Below are positions 30,813-38,601 of a stretch of 53,540 bases of DNA, in pieces. Source of the DNA: a virus; the IMG/VR virus record IMGVR_UViG_3300030202_003502, positions 25,662 to 79,201 of that record; one strand, 5' to 3'. The notes beneath the pieces were generated by a model. That model saw only the letters and a program-made list of their open reading frames with translations, was not told the origin of the DNA and made no database searches. Each line of letters opens with the position of its first letter. Within the stretch, counting starts at the first letter, position 1. Both the position numbers and the translations under genes were made by a program.

Positions 30813-32504
30813 TTATTTACCTAAATTAAACTTTACCTTTTCAATAAGAGCATTTGCATAATTCTCATTAACTAAAGGTTTCTTTTCAACTGATTGTTCA
30901 GCAGCTGTTTTGTTTTCGTTTAATTGTTCCATTGATACCTGAGAAGATCTAAGATCTCTTGTTGCCCAAAAGTTGTTTATTTGGTATTCAGTATTTAATG
31001 GGAAGTAATTAGATTCTGCTATAATTTGATCCTGTCTTATTTTTGAAAGATCATTCCATTTTTCATTATACTTAGATGGCATATTATCCATAAAGTTTAA
31101 TGCTTTCTTTTCTTCAATAAAACAAGATTCCCAGATTCCTTGAGCCTCAACAGTTGATAAACATCTTGTGCTGTTGAATTTATTTAGGATCTCTTCTTGT
31201 TTAGATTCGTTAAGAGAACTAAATTCTGCCTTTTTACTTTCTCCTAATAAAGCAAAGAACTTAGTTTCTGGAGTAGCAAATTTTGCGTGATTTTCTTCAG
31301 CTTTTTCGATTAAAGAATTTAACTTTTCAGTAATTGAAGTTTTGTAATCAACAACAGCTTCTTTAGCTTCAGTAACATTTTCATTAATTGAATCACCTTT
31401 CTTAATAGATTGAGTTTCGTTAAGAACATGTTCATTTACATTTTCTCCAATATATTCAGCATATTGTCCAACCTTTTCAACATTTTCTTTAATGTATTCA
31501 GAATATTTAATTCCTTGGTCTAACTTTTCTGCTAAATAATCAGAATAAGCAATTCCTTTATCTAATTGCTCTCCTAAGTAGTTTGAATATTGTATACCTT
31601 TATCAGACTTTTCAGCAACATGTTCAGAGTATTGAATAGAATTGTCTAATTCTTCAGCCAAGTACTTGGTGTATTTTTTAATCTTATTAACATTTTCAAC
31701 TACGTAGTCAGTATGAGTAATGCTTTTATCAAGATTTTCTGATAGGTATTCAGTATAGTCGTTTAATTGATTAACTCTTTCAGCAACATGTTCTGTGTAG
31801 TTAATTAATTTGTCTAGTTTTTCAGTATCAACGGATCCTTTAGATTCTTTAATTGTACCGATTTCATTTTTTAGATATTCAGTATATTTATTAAAATCTT
31901 CTACCGTAACAAAGTTTGATTCGCTCATTTCAGTATTTGTTTTTTCTTCAATTTTTTTGTCTATTTCGTATATAAGAATATCTCCAGTATCTGCAAAACC
32001 AAAAGATTCATTAACTCTTGATAATTCAGCATTTTCAAAACCAGGATCAGCAACTAAATCGTAAGTAAAAAATTTCTTAATTTTTACTTTACCATCATTA
32101 CCTACAGTACCAGCCGCTCGACTAGAAATGTGTAATGGTATACCATCTTCGATTAAAGCTTGAGCTTCTTTTCCTTTTGATGTATTTAATAATCTAATTT
32201 TACCTCTTACCTGTTTTGTACTAGGATCATAATTTAAATCCTCAATAACATGAGATACATTAGATAAACTAACATCAAAATCTTTAGGATGGTCAAGCTC
32301 GCCTAATAATTTGCCAGTTTTAACCTTTTCCTTTAATTCGTTTATGTGAGGGAGTACTTCTTCTTCTTCATAGATTCGATTGTTTTTATTCTTCTTACCT
32401 ATTTCAGTGAATATACCCTCTAATACAACCGTCCCGTCGCCTTCTTTCTTAGTAGTAAGATCAGAAGTAGACCTTTCAAGTATTAAAAGATTCTTATTAT
32501 TCAT
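30813..32504 (-). CDS. 21: Prohead core protease fused to a repetitive scaffold-like C-terminus (gp21-gp22 fusion)
   Basis: Residues 1-180 are a T4 gp21-like protease (T4 gp21 is 212 aa). They carry G-E-L-D-H-P (His72) and H-I-S-S-R-A-A-G (Ser127/Ser128), the expected catalytic His and Ser. Residues 235-360 are nine exact-length 14-residue units of the form x-Y-(S/T)-x-Y-(L/V)-x-E-x-(L/V)-(D/N)-x-x-I, which should form a long coiled coil. The rest is helical and charged to residue 563. In T4 the scaffold gp22 is a separate gene next to 21. No separate gp22 is obvious here, so this is best read as a protease-scaffold fusion. Residues 8-10 (I-L-E) could be an autocleavage site. Confidence 0.9.
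   Translation of the reverse strand: MNNKNLLILERSTSDLTTKKEGDGTVVLEGIFTEIGKKNKNNRIYEEEEVLPHINELKEKVKTGKLLGELDHPKDFDVSLSNVSHVIEDLNYDPSTKQVRGKIRLLNTSKGKEAQALIEDGIPLHISSRAAGTVGNDGKVKIKKFFTYDLVADPGFENAELSRVNESFGFADTGDILIYEIDKKIEEKTNTEMSESNFVTVEDFNKYTEYLKNEIGTIKESKGSVDTEKLDKLINYTEHVAERVNQLNDYTEYLSENLDKSITHTDYVVENVNKIKKYTKYLAEELDNSIQYSEHVAEKSDKGIQYSNYLGEQLDKGIAYSDYLAEKLDQGIKYSEYIKENVEKVGQYAEYIGENVNEHVLNETQSIKKGDSINENVTEAKEAVVDYKTSITEKLNSLIEKAEENHAKFATPETKFFALLGESKKAEFSSLNESKQEEILNKFNSTRCLSTVEAQGIWESCFIEEKKALNFMDNMPSKYNEKWNDLSKIRQDQIIAESNYFPLNTEYQINNFWATRDLRSSQVSMEQLNENKTAAEQSVEKKPLVNENYANALIEKVKFNLGK
31425..31802 (-). repeat. Nine 42-bp repeats encoding 14-residue units
   Basis: Residues 235-360 of the protease/scaffold protein. 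Each unit contains Y-(S/T)-x-(Y/H)-(L/V/I) followed by E and D/N at fixed places. Units 5-8 are closest in DNA. Fourteen residues equal two heptads, which suggests a rod-like coiled coil whose length could vary by unequal crossing-over. Confidence 0.92.
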
Positions 32505-32520
32505 ATCCTTAACTTATTTG

Positions 32521-32530
32521 TTTATATATT
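32521..32530 (-). promoter_or_regulatory. Candidate late promoter, gene 21
   Basis: AATATATAAA on the minus strand, 16 bases before the ATG at 32504. One base of the usual GAATATATAAAA is changed. Confidence 0.45.
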
Positions 32531-32566
32531 ATAGTTATCTCAAGTTTTTATATCTTAAGATCTTGT

Positions 32567-34219
32567 TTATCCTAGACCTGCCAGTGGATCTTCTTCAGCT
32601 GCATCTCCACCACCTTTTTCTGGTTTAAAGTCTTTTTTGTTTGCTCCCATTAAAATCTTTTCAACATCACCTTCATTATACCCTTCTGCCTCAAGATTTT
32701 CTCTTTCCATTGCTCTCGCATTAGCCTTAAGATCTTCACGAGTGAATCCTCCATATCTCTTAATTAACCATCCTAAATTAAAGTATGGTATTTCAGCCAT
32801 TGTTTCTGGATCCATATTTGATAGTTGAGTTTTCATGTTTCCAATAAAGTCTACCCGTTTAGTAGCCAATTCCATTTCTTTCATTTCTTCAAAAACATTG
32901 TCCTTTACAAAATCTAAACCTAAATGAGATTTAAAATAAACATCGTCCTTTAGTTCTGGGTGATTCAATATCATTTGTAAATACATCGGTTTAACAAGTA
33001 TCTCTTGGAATATAGATCTTAAACGATCTATGAATTTTGAAAATTTAATTTCATCCCTTAGTGCTCCACTTGCTTCCATGTCATATGCACCGTCTTGTTC
33101 AAATCTAGAGAATGGTATTTTTGAAGCTATTTTTAATCTGTCTGCAAAGTATTTAAGAGATTCAGTATCTCCTAAATCTGGACCATCACCTCCAATTGTT
33201 TCAATCTCCGGAGATTCGCCATCCTTTGAAGGTAACCAATATTCTTTATTAAAAGGAATCATTGGTTTTCCGTTTGTGGAAATTTCGCCGGTATCGTAAT
33301 TAAAATCGACAACCTCTCTATAGTTTGTCATTAATGAACTAAGAGATTGTTTTGCTCTTGTTTTAGATTTACCACCTACAGGAATAATAAACTTAGTTTT
33401 AAATGAAGCATTAGAAACAGCCCAGATGATTCTGGTATTTTCCATTATCCTTAATAGATTAAAAGAACGAATAAGTCTTTCAACATAACTAATTCTTTGT
33501 GGTGAATTTACTTGTGAATAAGATATGTAAATAATTTGAGAATCCCAAAGGTTTCTTTCTTTAGCACCTTGCCCTGAATATTGGATCCACATTTTCTTTC
33601 CTGTTTCAGGATCAACCGCTGGCATTAATGATATAGGATCTAATTCTTTAAACCCAATAATTTCAGTTTGTTTATCATTGTATACAATCTCAAAAGCCAA
33701 AAAGCCGTCTATAATAAATTTTCTAAAATAATTCCACGGTGCTATTGCGTCCATAAAACCAAAGTATTGGTAGATATTATTATATACATCGTTTATCTCA
33801 TCGTCTATTGCACTTGATATTTGACCATGAAAGGAAGCATATGCCATATAATTAGATTCATCAAAGACTACGGCTTCATCGCATAGTGTATCTAAGATTT
33901 CTTCGACTTCATCTTGAACAGCAAATGTTCTTAATTGGTCTCTCTTTTTTTCATAGTCCTTATCAAAGAAAGAGATGTTCTTTTTTAAACTTGTATCAGT
34001 AAGTGATAGTGCAGCGAATGCAGACCAGATGTCTTCATTATCAGCCCCCATAGGGTTCATAGTATAACCCATTTGGTTTTCTGTAAAACCAACTGCTCTC
34101 GAGTTACGAAGAATCATATCATCGTATGCCATTCCAAGATTAGATAAATCTTTTAAAATTTTTCTAACTGGATTGGTATTTGTTAATGGTCCTCTACGCC
34201 TTTCCGTGAATCCTGCCAT
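32567..34219 (-). CDS. 20: Portal protein (gp20-like)
   Basis: The dodecameric portal at the packaging vertex, 550 aa (T4 gp20 is 524). Family features are the early E-V-E-E-I-L-D-T-L-C-D-E-A-V segment, A-P-W-N-Y-F-R-K-F-I-I-D-G-F-L-A-F-E, L-D-P-I-S-L-M-P, I-S-Y-S-Q-V-N-S-P, and the R-L-I-R-S-F-N-L-L-R-I-M-E-N-T-R-I-I-W-A clip region. The C-terminus is acidic and Gly-rich. It lies between the 193-aa gene and the protease gene, in the T4 order 20-21-23. Confidence 0.95.
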   Translation of the reverse strand: MAGFTERRRGPLTNTNPVRKILKDLSNLGMAYDDMILRNSRAVGFTENQMGYTMNPMGADNEDIWSAFAALSLTDTSLKKNISFFDKDYEKKRDQLRTFAVQDEVEEILDTLCDEAVVFDESNYMAYASFHGQISSAIDDEINDVYNNIYQYFGFMDAIAPWNYFRKFIIDGFLAFEIVYNDKQTEIIGFKELDPISLMPAVDPETGKKMWIQYSGQGAKERNLWDSQIIYISYSQVNSPQRISYVERLIRSFNLLRIMENTRIIWAVSNASFKTKFIIPVGGKSKTRAKQSLSSLMTNYREVVDFNYDTGEISTNGKPMIPFNKEYWLPSKDGESPEIETIGGDGPDLGDTESLKYFADRLKIASKIPFSRFEQDGAYDMEASGALRDEIKFSKFIDRLRSIFQEILVKPMYLQMILNHPELKDDVYFKSHLGLDFVKDNVFEEMKEMELATKRVDFIGNMKTQLSNMDPETMAEIPYFNLGWLIKRYGGFTREDLKANARAMERENLEAEGYNEGDVEKILMGANKKDFKPEKGGGDAAEEDPLAGLG

Positions 34220-34236
34220 AGTTTTCTTTTTGTTAA

Positions 34237-34247
34237 ATTATATATCT
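34237..34247 (-). promoter_or_regulatory. Candidate late promoter, gene 20
   Basis: AGATATATAAT on the minus strand, 17 bases before the portal ATG. It overlaps the stop codon of the 193-aa gene. Confidence 0.45.
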
Positions 34248-34827
34248 ACTTCCCAAAGTAGTTAGATTGGGCTTCGTTAATATTTGATTTCATAAAATAA
34301 TTTTCATCATTTACAGTACCTAGGTGCCAATTTTCATATGATAAGCAAATAGGGTTTCTTATTCGGTCCATTCTGTATTCTCTTATCGCATAAGTAATGT
34401 TATACATTTTACCAAATGATCTTTTAATTTGGTTATACTCAACAAAATTTAATGCAGATTGCTTTTTAACATTATTAGCCTTTCCACCTAAAGTTTCATT
34501 AATTATTGCTGTTTCATATGACTTAATAAAAGTATCAACAAACTGTACTCTTGTATCATAAGGTATATAATGTAAATTAATACCTAATTGGTTTTTGCTA
34601 TTACTAAACCCTAACCCTATTACAACTGGCCAAGTATCATAAGGTAAATGAGTTGCATCAAAATATCTAAATGCATACATTCTTCCTTTTTCCAATTCTC
34701 CTCTTCCTGCCTCAGCGCCATTATCTTTCATTGCTGCTTCTATTGCAGGATAAGATTTTTTGGAAGCTCCATTACGACCACCGTTTTCTTTTAAATAAGC
34801 TTCAATTTTATCAATAAAATTTTCCAT
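34246..34827 (-). CDS. Conserved hypothetical phage protein, 193 aa
   Basis: A 193-residue protein with Y-A-F-R-Y-F-D-A-T-H-L-P-Y-D-T-W-P-V-V-I-G-L and L-G-I-N-L-H-Y-I-P. That pattern (aromatic start, P-x-V-I-x-(L), G-x-N-L-H-Y) recurs in uncharacterised proteins of T4-like phages. It has no catalytic signature that I recognise. The C-terminus contains I-N-E-A, another I/L-x-E site. The gene couples to gene 4 (TAATG overlap) and precedes the portal, so a head or neck role is likely. I cannot be more specific. Confidence 0.65.
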   Translation of the reverse strand: MENFIDKIEAYLKENGGRNGASKKSYPAIEAAMKDNGAEAGRGELEKGRMYAFRYFDATHLPYDTWPVVIGLGFSNSKNQLGINLHYIPYDTRVQFVDTFIKSYETAIINETLGGKANNVKKQSALNFVEYNQIKRSFGKMYNITYAIREYRMDRIRNPICLSYENWHLGTVNDENYFMKSNINEAQSNYFGK

Positions 34828-35339
34828 TACTTAAACAGTTTTGAATCTTCCGTTAACAACATTACTTTAAAGTTACGTGTTTTTGCAGCTTTCTGTAATG
34901 CATCGGTTTTACAAAGGTTTCTTACATATGTTTCGTAAGCCCATTTGTAATTTTCTAATGCCTTTTTTGTTTTCTTTCTAGGTGGTGCTGGCTTTTTAAG
35001 CTGAGCTTTTGGTTTTACTTCAATAATATAATCTTGATAAGTGTATTCATCCGATCCTTGAACCTTGGTTTTTAATTTTACATAAAAGTCTGGATAGTAC
35101 TTATGAAATTTCTTAGTAAGAAGATTAAAATATTTTAATGAAAACGGTTCTGATGTCCACCTAATTACATCTGCATTATGATCGCACCAATGACAAACCT
35201 TTCGTTCCCAGCTACTTCTATAAATAATAGGCATAGGACCTTGATACTTATTAGGGTTTTGAGGTTTATAGTAACCTTGTTTAAACCCAGACTTTGCTGT
35301 AGGTTTGACTTTCTTAATACTCATTGGTACAGTTAGCAT
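34827..35339 (-). CDS. 4: Head completion protein (gp4-like), PD-(D/E)XK nuclease-like
   Basis: About 170 residues (T4 gp4 is 150). It has Y-R-S-S-W-E-R-K-V-C-H-W-C-D-H-N, W-T-S-E-P-F, Y-P-D-F-Y and I-I-E-V-K-P-K. The Glu...Asp...Glu-x-Lys pattern is a PD-(D/E)XK nuclease core, as noted for the T4 gp4 family. In T4 the protein completes the head after packaging and may trim DNA ends. The start is ATG 35339 (M-L-T-V-P) or ATG 35324 (M-S-I-K-K). It lies one base after the stop of gene 55. Confidence 0.88.
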   Translation of the reverse strand: MLTVPMSIKKVKPTAKSGFKQGYYKPQNPNKYQGPMPIIYRSSWERKVCHWCDHNADVIRWTSEPFSLKYFNLLTKKFHKYYPDFYVKLKTKVQGSDEYTYQDYIIEVKPKAQLKKPAPPRKKTKKALENYKWAYETYVRNLCKTDALQKAAKTRNFKVMLLTEDSKLFK

Positions 35340-35340
35340 A

Positions 35341-35697
35341 CTAAATCGAATAGATACCGTCTCCGCTATTCATTGAAATAGTTCCGCCATATTTTTTTGG
35401 ATGTAATTTATTCCAACCTTTAGCAAAGCCTCTTTTTGCAATTTCAGTAAAATATGCAAATGCGTTATTACTTTTCTCTGGGTTAAAATTTCTCCAATAT
35501 CTATAAAGATCCATATATGCACATGCAATACAATCTTTTCTATCCTCTGGGTTTCTGTATGTTAATTTTGCAGATGATCTCTCTGCTAACATCATTAGCA
35601 TCTTTAATGCTTTAGGTGTTAATTCGTCTAATTCTTGAGATTTAACTATTTCTTCAAGAAGATCTCGATTGTTAAGATATTTTCTTTTTCTTGGCAT
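35341..35697 (-). CDS. 55: Late-transcription sigma factor (gp55-like)
   Basis: A 118-residue protein starting M-P-R-K-R-K-Y-L-N-N-R-D-L-L-E-E-I. The K-Y-x-N-N-(K/R)-(E/D)-L-L opening and the later Y-R-Y-W-R-N-F-N-P-E-K-S-N-N-A-F-A-Y-F-T-E-I-A-K-R-G-type block match gp55, the minimal sigma that directs RNA polymerase to TATAAATA-type late promoters in T4. T4 gp55 is 185 aa; marine relatives are shorter. It should be the protein that reads the GAATATATAAAA elements found here. A GTATAAAAATAAA element lies 10 bases upstream. A longer reading to 35724 would run across it and is unlikely. Confidence 0.85.
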   Translation of the reverse strand: MPRKRKYLNNRDLLEEIVKSQELDELTPKALKMLMMLAERSSAKLTYRNPEDRKDCIACAYMDLYRYWRNFNPEKSNNAFAYFTEIAKRGFAKGWNKLHPKKYGGTISMNSGDGIYSI

Positions 35698-35707
35698 ATT
35701 TAAAATA

Positions 35708-35720
35708 TTTATTTTTATAC
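35708..35720 (-). promoter_or_regulatory. GTATAAAAATAAA motif before gene 55
   Basis: Identical 13-mer to those before genes 39, 44 and uvsX, here between the terminator at 35723-35756 and the gene 55 start. Confidence 0.45.
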
Positions 35721-35722
35721 AC

Positions 35723-35756
35723 AAAAAAAGACCGAATGTTTCACCACACGGTCTTT
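35723..35756 (-). terminator. Intrinsic terminator after the 595-aa gene
   Basis: A minus-strand stem AAAGACCG / CGGTCTTT with a 14-base loop (partly pairable), followed by seven U. It lies 24 bases after the stop at 35780. Confidence 0.88.
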
Positions 35757-35779
35757 TAAATTGTTATTAATTTTATATC

Positions 35780-37567
35780 TTAAAGAGAGACCGATAATGC
35801 GTCCTTTCGAACATATGTTGATTTATCAGTCTTAGGATCAACTACATCTATTAATTCTTCATCACCTAAAGAAGCATACTCTTCAGCATTTACCATAACG
35901 TCCATGCCTTTTTTCATACCTTCAATATTAGAAGCAAGTTTACCTTCAACGTATCCGTTATTTAGATAGTAAGATTTACTTTTTTTTTCTGTAATAAAGG
36001 TTGATTGTAATTCCTTTTCTTTTGAAGTAATTTCAGAATTAACCATTCCTAGTGCTTCTTTTAATTCGTCAGTTTCGCCAACTCTTGAAATAGCAGAAGT
36101 AATTTCAGATTTTTTGTTTTCTAAAAATTCGATCATTTCTTCGATCTTTTTTCTTTCAACAGTTAATTTGATTTCAGCATTTCCTTCAGCTTCCAACTTT
36201 TCAGCAACATACATAGAAACATCATATCCGATAAATTCTTTTGCTACTTTAACAGCTTCTCCAGCAGATGGGTAAAATTTCATTTCATTCATTTTCATTC
36301 CGCCGTTAAACTTATTCATATAAACTCCTTCTTCTACAGCGATCATAGTTAAATAAAGTGATGGCCATACTAAAGAGTTAACAGATAATACATCATCCAT
36401 TTCAGTTACCATATCAAAATGTTCCATTAAGTGACATACCGTATCCATTTTGTAATTATCTCTATAGTTAAAGAAATTAGTTCCTAATAGAGCTTCTTTA
36501 ATTTCAATAACAGAAGCATTAGATAAATCAATTTCTCCAATCTTAACCGTACCTTCTGTTAAATTAATTGTAAGTACATTATCCTTTTGACCGTAAATAT
36601 TAAAAGTATCACCTTCGTTTTTACAAAGTTTTAGAGCTTCAACTAATCCTAAGAATCTTGCGTCAGTAACGTTAGCTTCAGAAATAGTTTTTCCGTTAGT
36701 TGTATAATTTTTCCCCATTAAATGGAATGTATGATTATCTCCTTCAGAAAGTATCGGTGAAAATGTTTTAACAAGTTTACCACCTTTTTGCTCAGCTACT
36801 ACTTGGTCTTCTCTTGCGATAGATTCTAAAATAGATTTACATTCTGGTGACCAAGGATGTTTAGCAGAAACAGCCAAGAAAGCATTTTTAATATTTGATT
36901 CTGTTAATACATTCGTTAAATCTTTACTTAATTTTTCGTAAAGCTTTCCACCTTTTCTTGCAGCAGTATTACATGCTTCACTTACTTGGAAGTTTAAAGT
37001 ATTATTTGAATACATTGATTCGATATATCCTAACATCTCTTGTATTGGACTCATCCAATTATATAAACCGCTACCTCTATGTAATTCTTTTGCGATTGAA
37101 TATTTTAATGTTGGTGAAGAAGATTTTTCTATCTCTTCAGTTATTTCTGTCAGATCTGCATTCTTAAGTGAAACTGGAAATTTACTTAGCGTACCTTCCA
37201 ATACCTTAATAGCGCTATCAGCAGAAAAAGAAACCCTTCCACTATTGGCTGATTTCATCTCTTTTAATTTATTAAGAGTATCGGTTACTCTTTCATAAAG
37301 TTCAGTTAATGTAAATTGCATTTTTATATCATTTTTTTGTTTAGTACTATTTTCAGTCACACCTTTAAGTTTTGCGTATTCTGAAACTGCTTTTTCTGCC
37401 CATGGCTGAGGAACTCCCATTCCACATAAAATTGCTAATACCTGAGCATCAGATTTTCCACTTTTAAAAAACTCAGCAGTCAGATTAGTCAAGTTGTTAT
37501 CACGCTGTTGTGGTATTACACCACCGTTTGCATATACTTGTGTTTGACTTTCATTAATTTTCGCCAT
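35780..37567 (-). CDS. Large hypothetical protein of the head block, 595 aa
   Basis: The N-terminus M-A-K-I-N-E-S-Q-T has I-N-E at 4-6, a possible prohead-protease site. The body is mixed alpha/beta with no enzymatic motif I can see. It includes a beta-strand set near residues 270-340 (G-K-N-Y-T-T-N-G-K-T-I-S-E-A, G-Q-K-D-N-V-L-T-I-N-L-T-E-G-T-V-K-I-G) and a coiled coil near 480-530 (R-K-K-I-E-E-M-I-E-F-L-E). It has its own late promoter and terminator, so it is a single-gene late unit. Abundant expression and a virion role are likely, perhaps as an internal or head-associated protein. Confidence 0.6.
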   Translation of the reverse strand: MAKINESQTQVYANGGVIPQQRDNNLTNLTAEFFKSGKSDAQVLAILCGMGVPQPWAEKAVSEYAKLKGVTENSTKQKNDIKMQFTLTELYERVTDTLNKLKEMKSANSGRVSFSADSAIKVLEGTLSKFPVSLKNADLTEITEEIEKSSSPTLKYSIAKELHRGSGLYNWMSPIQEMLGYIESMYSNNTLNFQVSEACNTAARKGGKLYEKLSKDLTNVLTESNIKNAFLAVSAKHPWSPECKSILESIAREDQVVAEQKGGKLVKTFSPILSEGDNHTFHLMGKNYTTNGKTISEANVTDARFLGLVEALKLCKNEGDTFNIYGQKDNVLTINLTEGTVKIGEIDLSNASVIEIKEALLGTNFFNYRDNYKMDTVCHLMEHFDMVTEMDDVLSVNSLVWPSLYLTMIAVEEGVYMNKFNGGMKMNEMKFYPSAGEAVKVAKEFIGYDVSMYVAEKLEAEGNAEIKLTVERKKIEEMIEFLENKKSEITSAISRVGETDELKEALGMVNSEITSKEKELQSTFITEKKSKSYYLNNGYVEGKLASNIEGMKKGMDVMVNAEEYASLGDEELIDVVDPKTDKSTYVRKDALSVSL

Positions 37568-37583
37568 AGTTAAGTCTAATTTG

Positions 37584-37595
37584 TTTTATATATTC
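37584..37595 (-). promoter_or_regulatory. Candidate late promoter, 595-aa gene
   Basis: GAATATATAAAA on the minus strand, 16 bases before the ATG at 37567. Together with the terminator at 35723 it bounds a one-gene unit. Confidence 0.55.
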
Positions 37596-37612
37596 TATCC
37601 TACTTAGATTAT

Positions 37613-38563
37613 TTAATCACTAATATTGTCTTGTGCACCAGGATCGTCTTCGCCTTCCGCATTTCGGTAATCTTGGCTTTCTCCTGCTTCAGTATCAACC
37701 TCACTGTCAACAATTGCTTCATTAAATACTGGCCCGGAATTAATAGTTGAAGGATCAGTATAATTTAAGTTAGAAAGTAAACCATTATCAGGTGCCCTTC
37801 TTATATCATCAATGTTTGCATTAAATTTTTCCATAACATTTCCAAAATAAATTGCGCCATTTCGATAAACGCCTATTCCTTTTCCAGTTGCACCTTCTAC
37901 CAATCTTGAAATTTCTGCATAAGGAATCCCATATTCAAATACCGGTATAAATGATTGTACCTCTAAGTTAAAAGTAACCTTCCATTCTTTTTTATCGTTA
38001 AGTGCATATTCAAAAGGTCTCTCTTGACTATAATCTTCAGGAATTACCATTGCTGCTTCTACTCTCATCATGCCTAAATCAACAGAAAAGGATTGAGATT
38101 TATACAATTTGCTAATAATTGCTTCGGTCGCCTTTAACATTTCTAAATTGTTAGAACATACAATAGTTATATCAAAACCTAATGTAACTGGTAGGTATGC
38201 TGTCATTAAAGAAAAGGTTTTAAGCTCTCCGTTAAGTTCTCTTACGAATTCAGATCTTACAAACTTGTTTGTTAAATTTGCAGATTGTATTGCCATTGTA
38301 CTTAATGATGCAACTCCTCTAGGAACGATTTCATAATCACCTACAGCCTTACCTTCTGCTGTTGTATCATATAAAAAATTGTCAAGTAAAAATCTTCCGT
38401 TTCCAGTTATTGAATAATAAAAAGGAATATCTATCTTTTTACTTGTATCTTCATCTATTTGATTGTAATAATAAACTTTATCCTTAAGTTCTGCTAACAT
38501 TGCTACAATGATGTACCTAAGTACTACATTATCTTTATTAAATTCTTCGTTGTATGCTGACAC
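37613..38563 (-). CDS. 15: Tail sheath terminator/stabiliser-like protein (gp15-like)
   Basis: A 316-residue protein (T4 gp15 is 272). The order of motifs resembles gp15: I-D-I-P-F-Y-Y-S-I-T-G-N-G early, V-P-R-G-V-A-S-L-S as the counterpart of I-L-P-R-I-N-L, T-A-Y-L-P-V-T-L-G-F-D-I-T-I-V as the counterpart of M-I-Y-E-L-S-I-F, and W-K-V-T-F-N-L-E-V-Q-S-F-I-P-V as the counterpart of W-S-L-T-F-E-V-N-G-W-M-Y-P. gp15 caps the tail tube and joins it to the head. The C-terminus is acidic (V-D-T-E-A-G-E-S-Q-D-Y). Translation starts at GTG; the promoter-like motif 15 bases upstream supports this start. Confidence 0.7.
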   Translation of the reverse strand: MSAYNEEFNKDNVVLRYIIVAMLAELKDKVYYYNQIDEDTSKKIDIPFYYSITGNGRFLLDNFLYDTTAEGKAVGDYEIVPRGVASLSTMAIQSANLTNKFVRSEFVRELNGELKTFSLMTAYLPVTLGFDITIVCSNNLEMLKATEAIISKLYKSQSFSVDLGMMRVEAAMVIPEDYSQERPFEYALNDKKEWKVTFNLEVQSFIPVFEYGIPYAEISRLVEGATGKGIGVYRNGAIYFGNVMEKFNANIDDIRRAPDNGLLSNLNYTDPSTINSGPVFNEAIVDSEVDTEAGESQDYRNAEGEDDPGAQDNISD

Positions 38564-38578
38564 TTGATTAAATTCTTT

Positions 38579-38590
38579 TTTTATTTATTC
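38579..38590 (-). promoter_or_regulatory. Candidate late promoter variant, gene 15
   Basis: GAATAAATAAAA on the minus strand, 15 bases before the GTG start. It is one base different from GAATATATAAAA. Confidence 0.45.
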
Positions 38591-38601
38591 ACAAAGAATA
38601 T

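Noticed and set aside
31425-31802. CRISPR array or DNA-level satellite
   Set aside because: The 42-bp periodicity is in frame and protein-coding (14-residue units), with no spacers.
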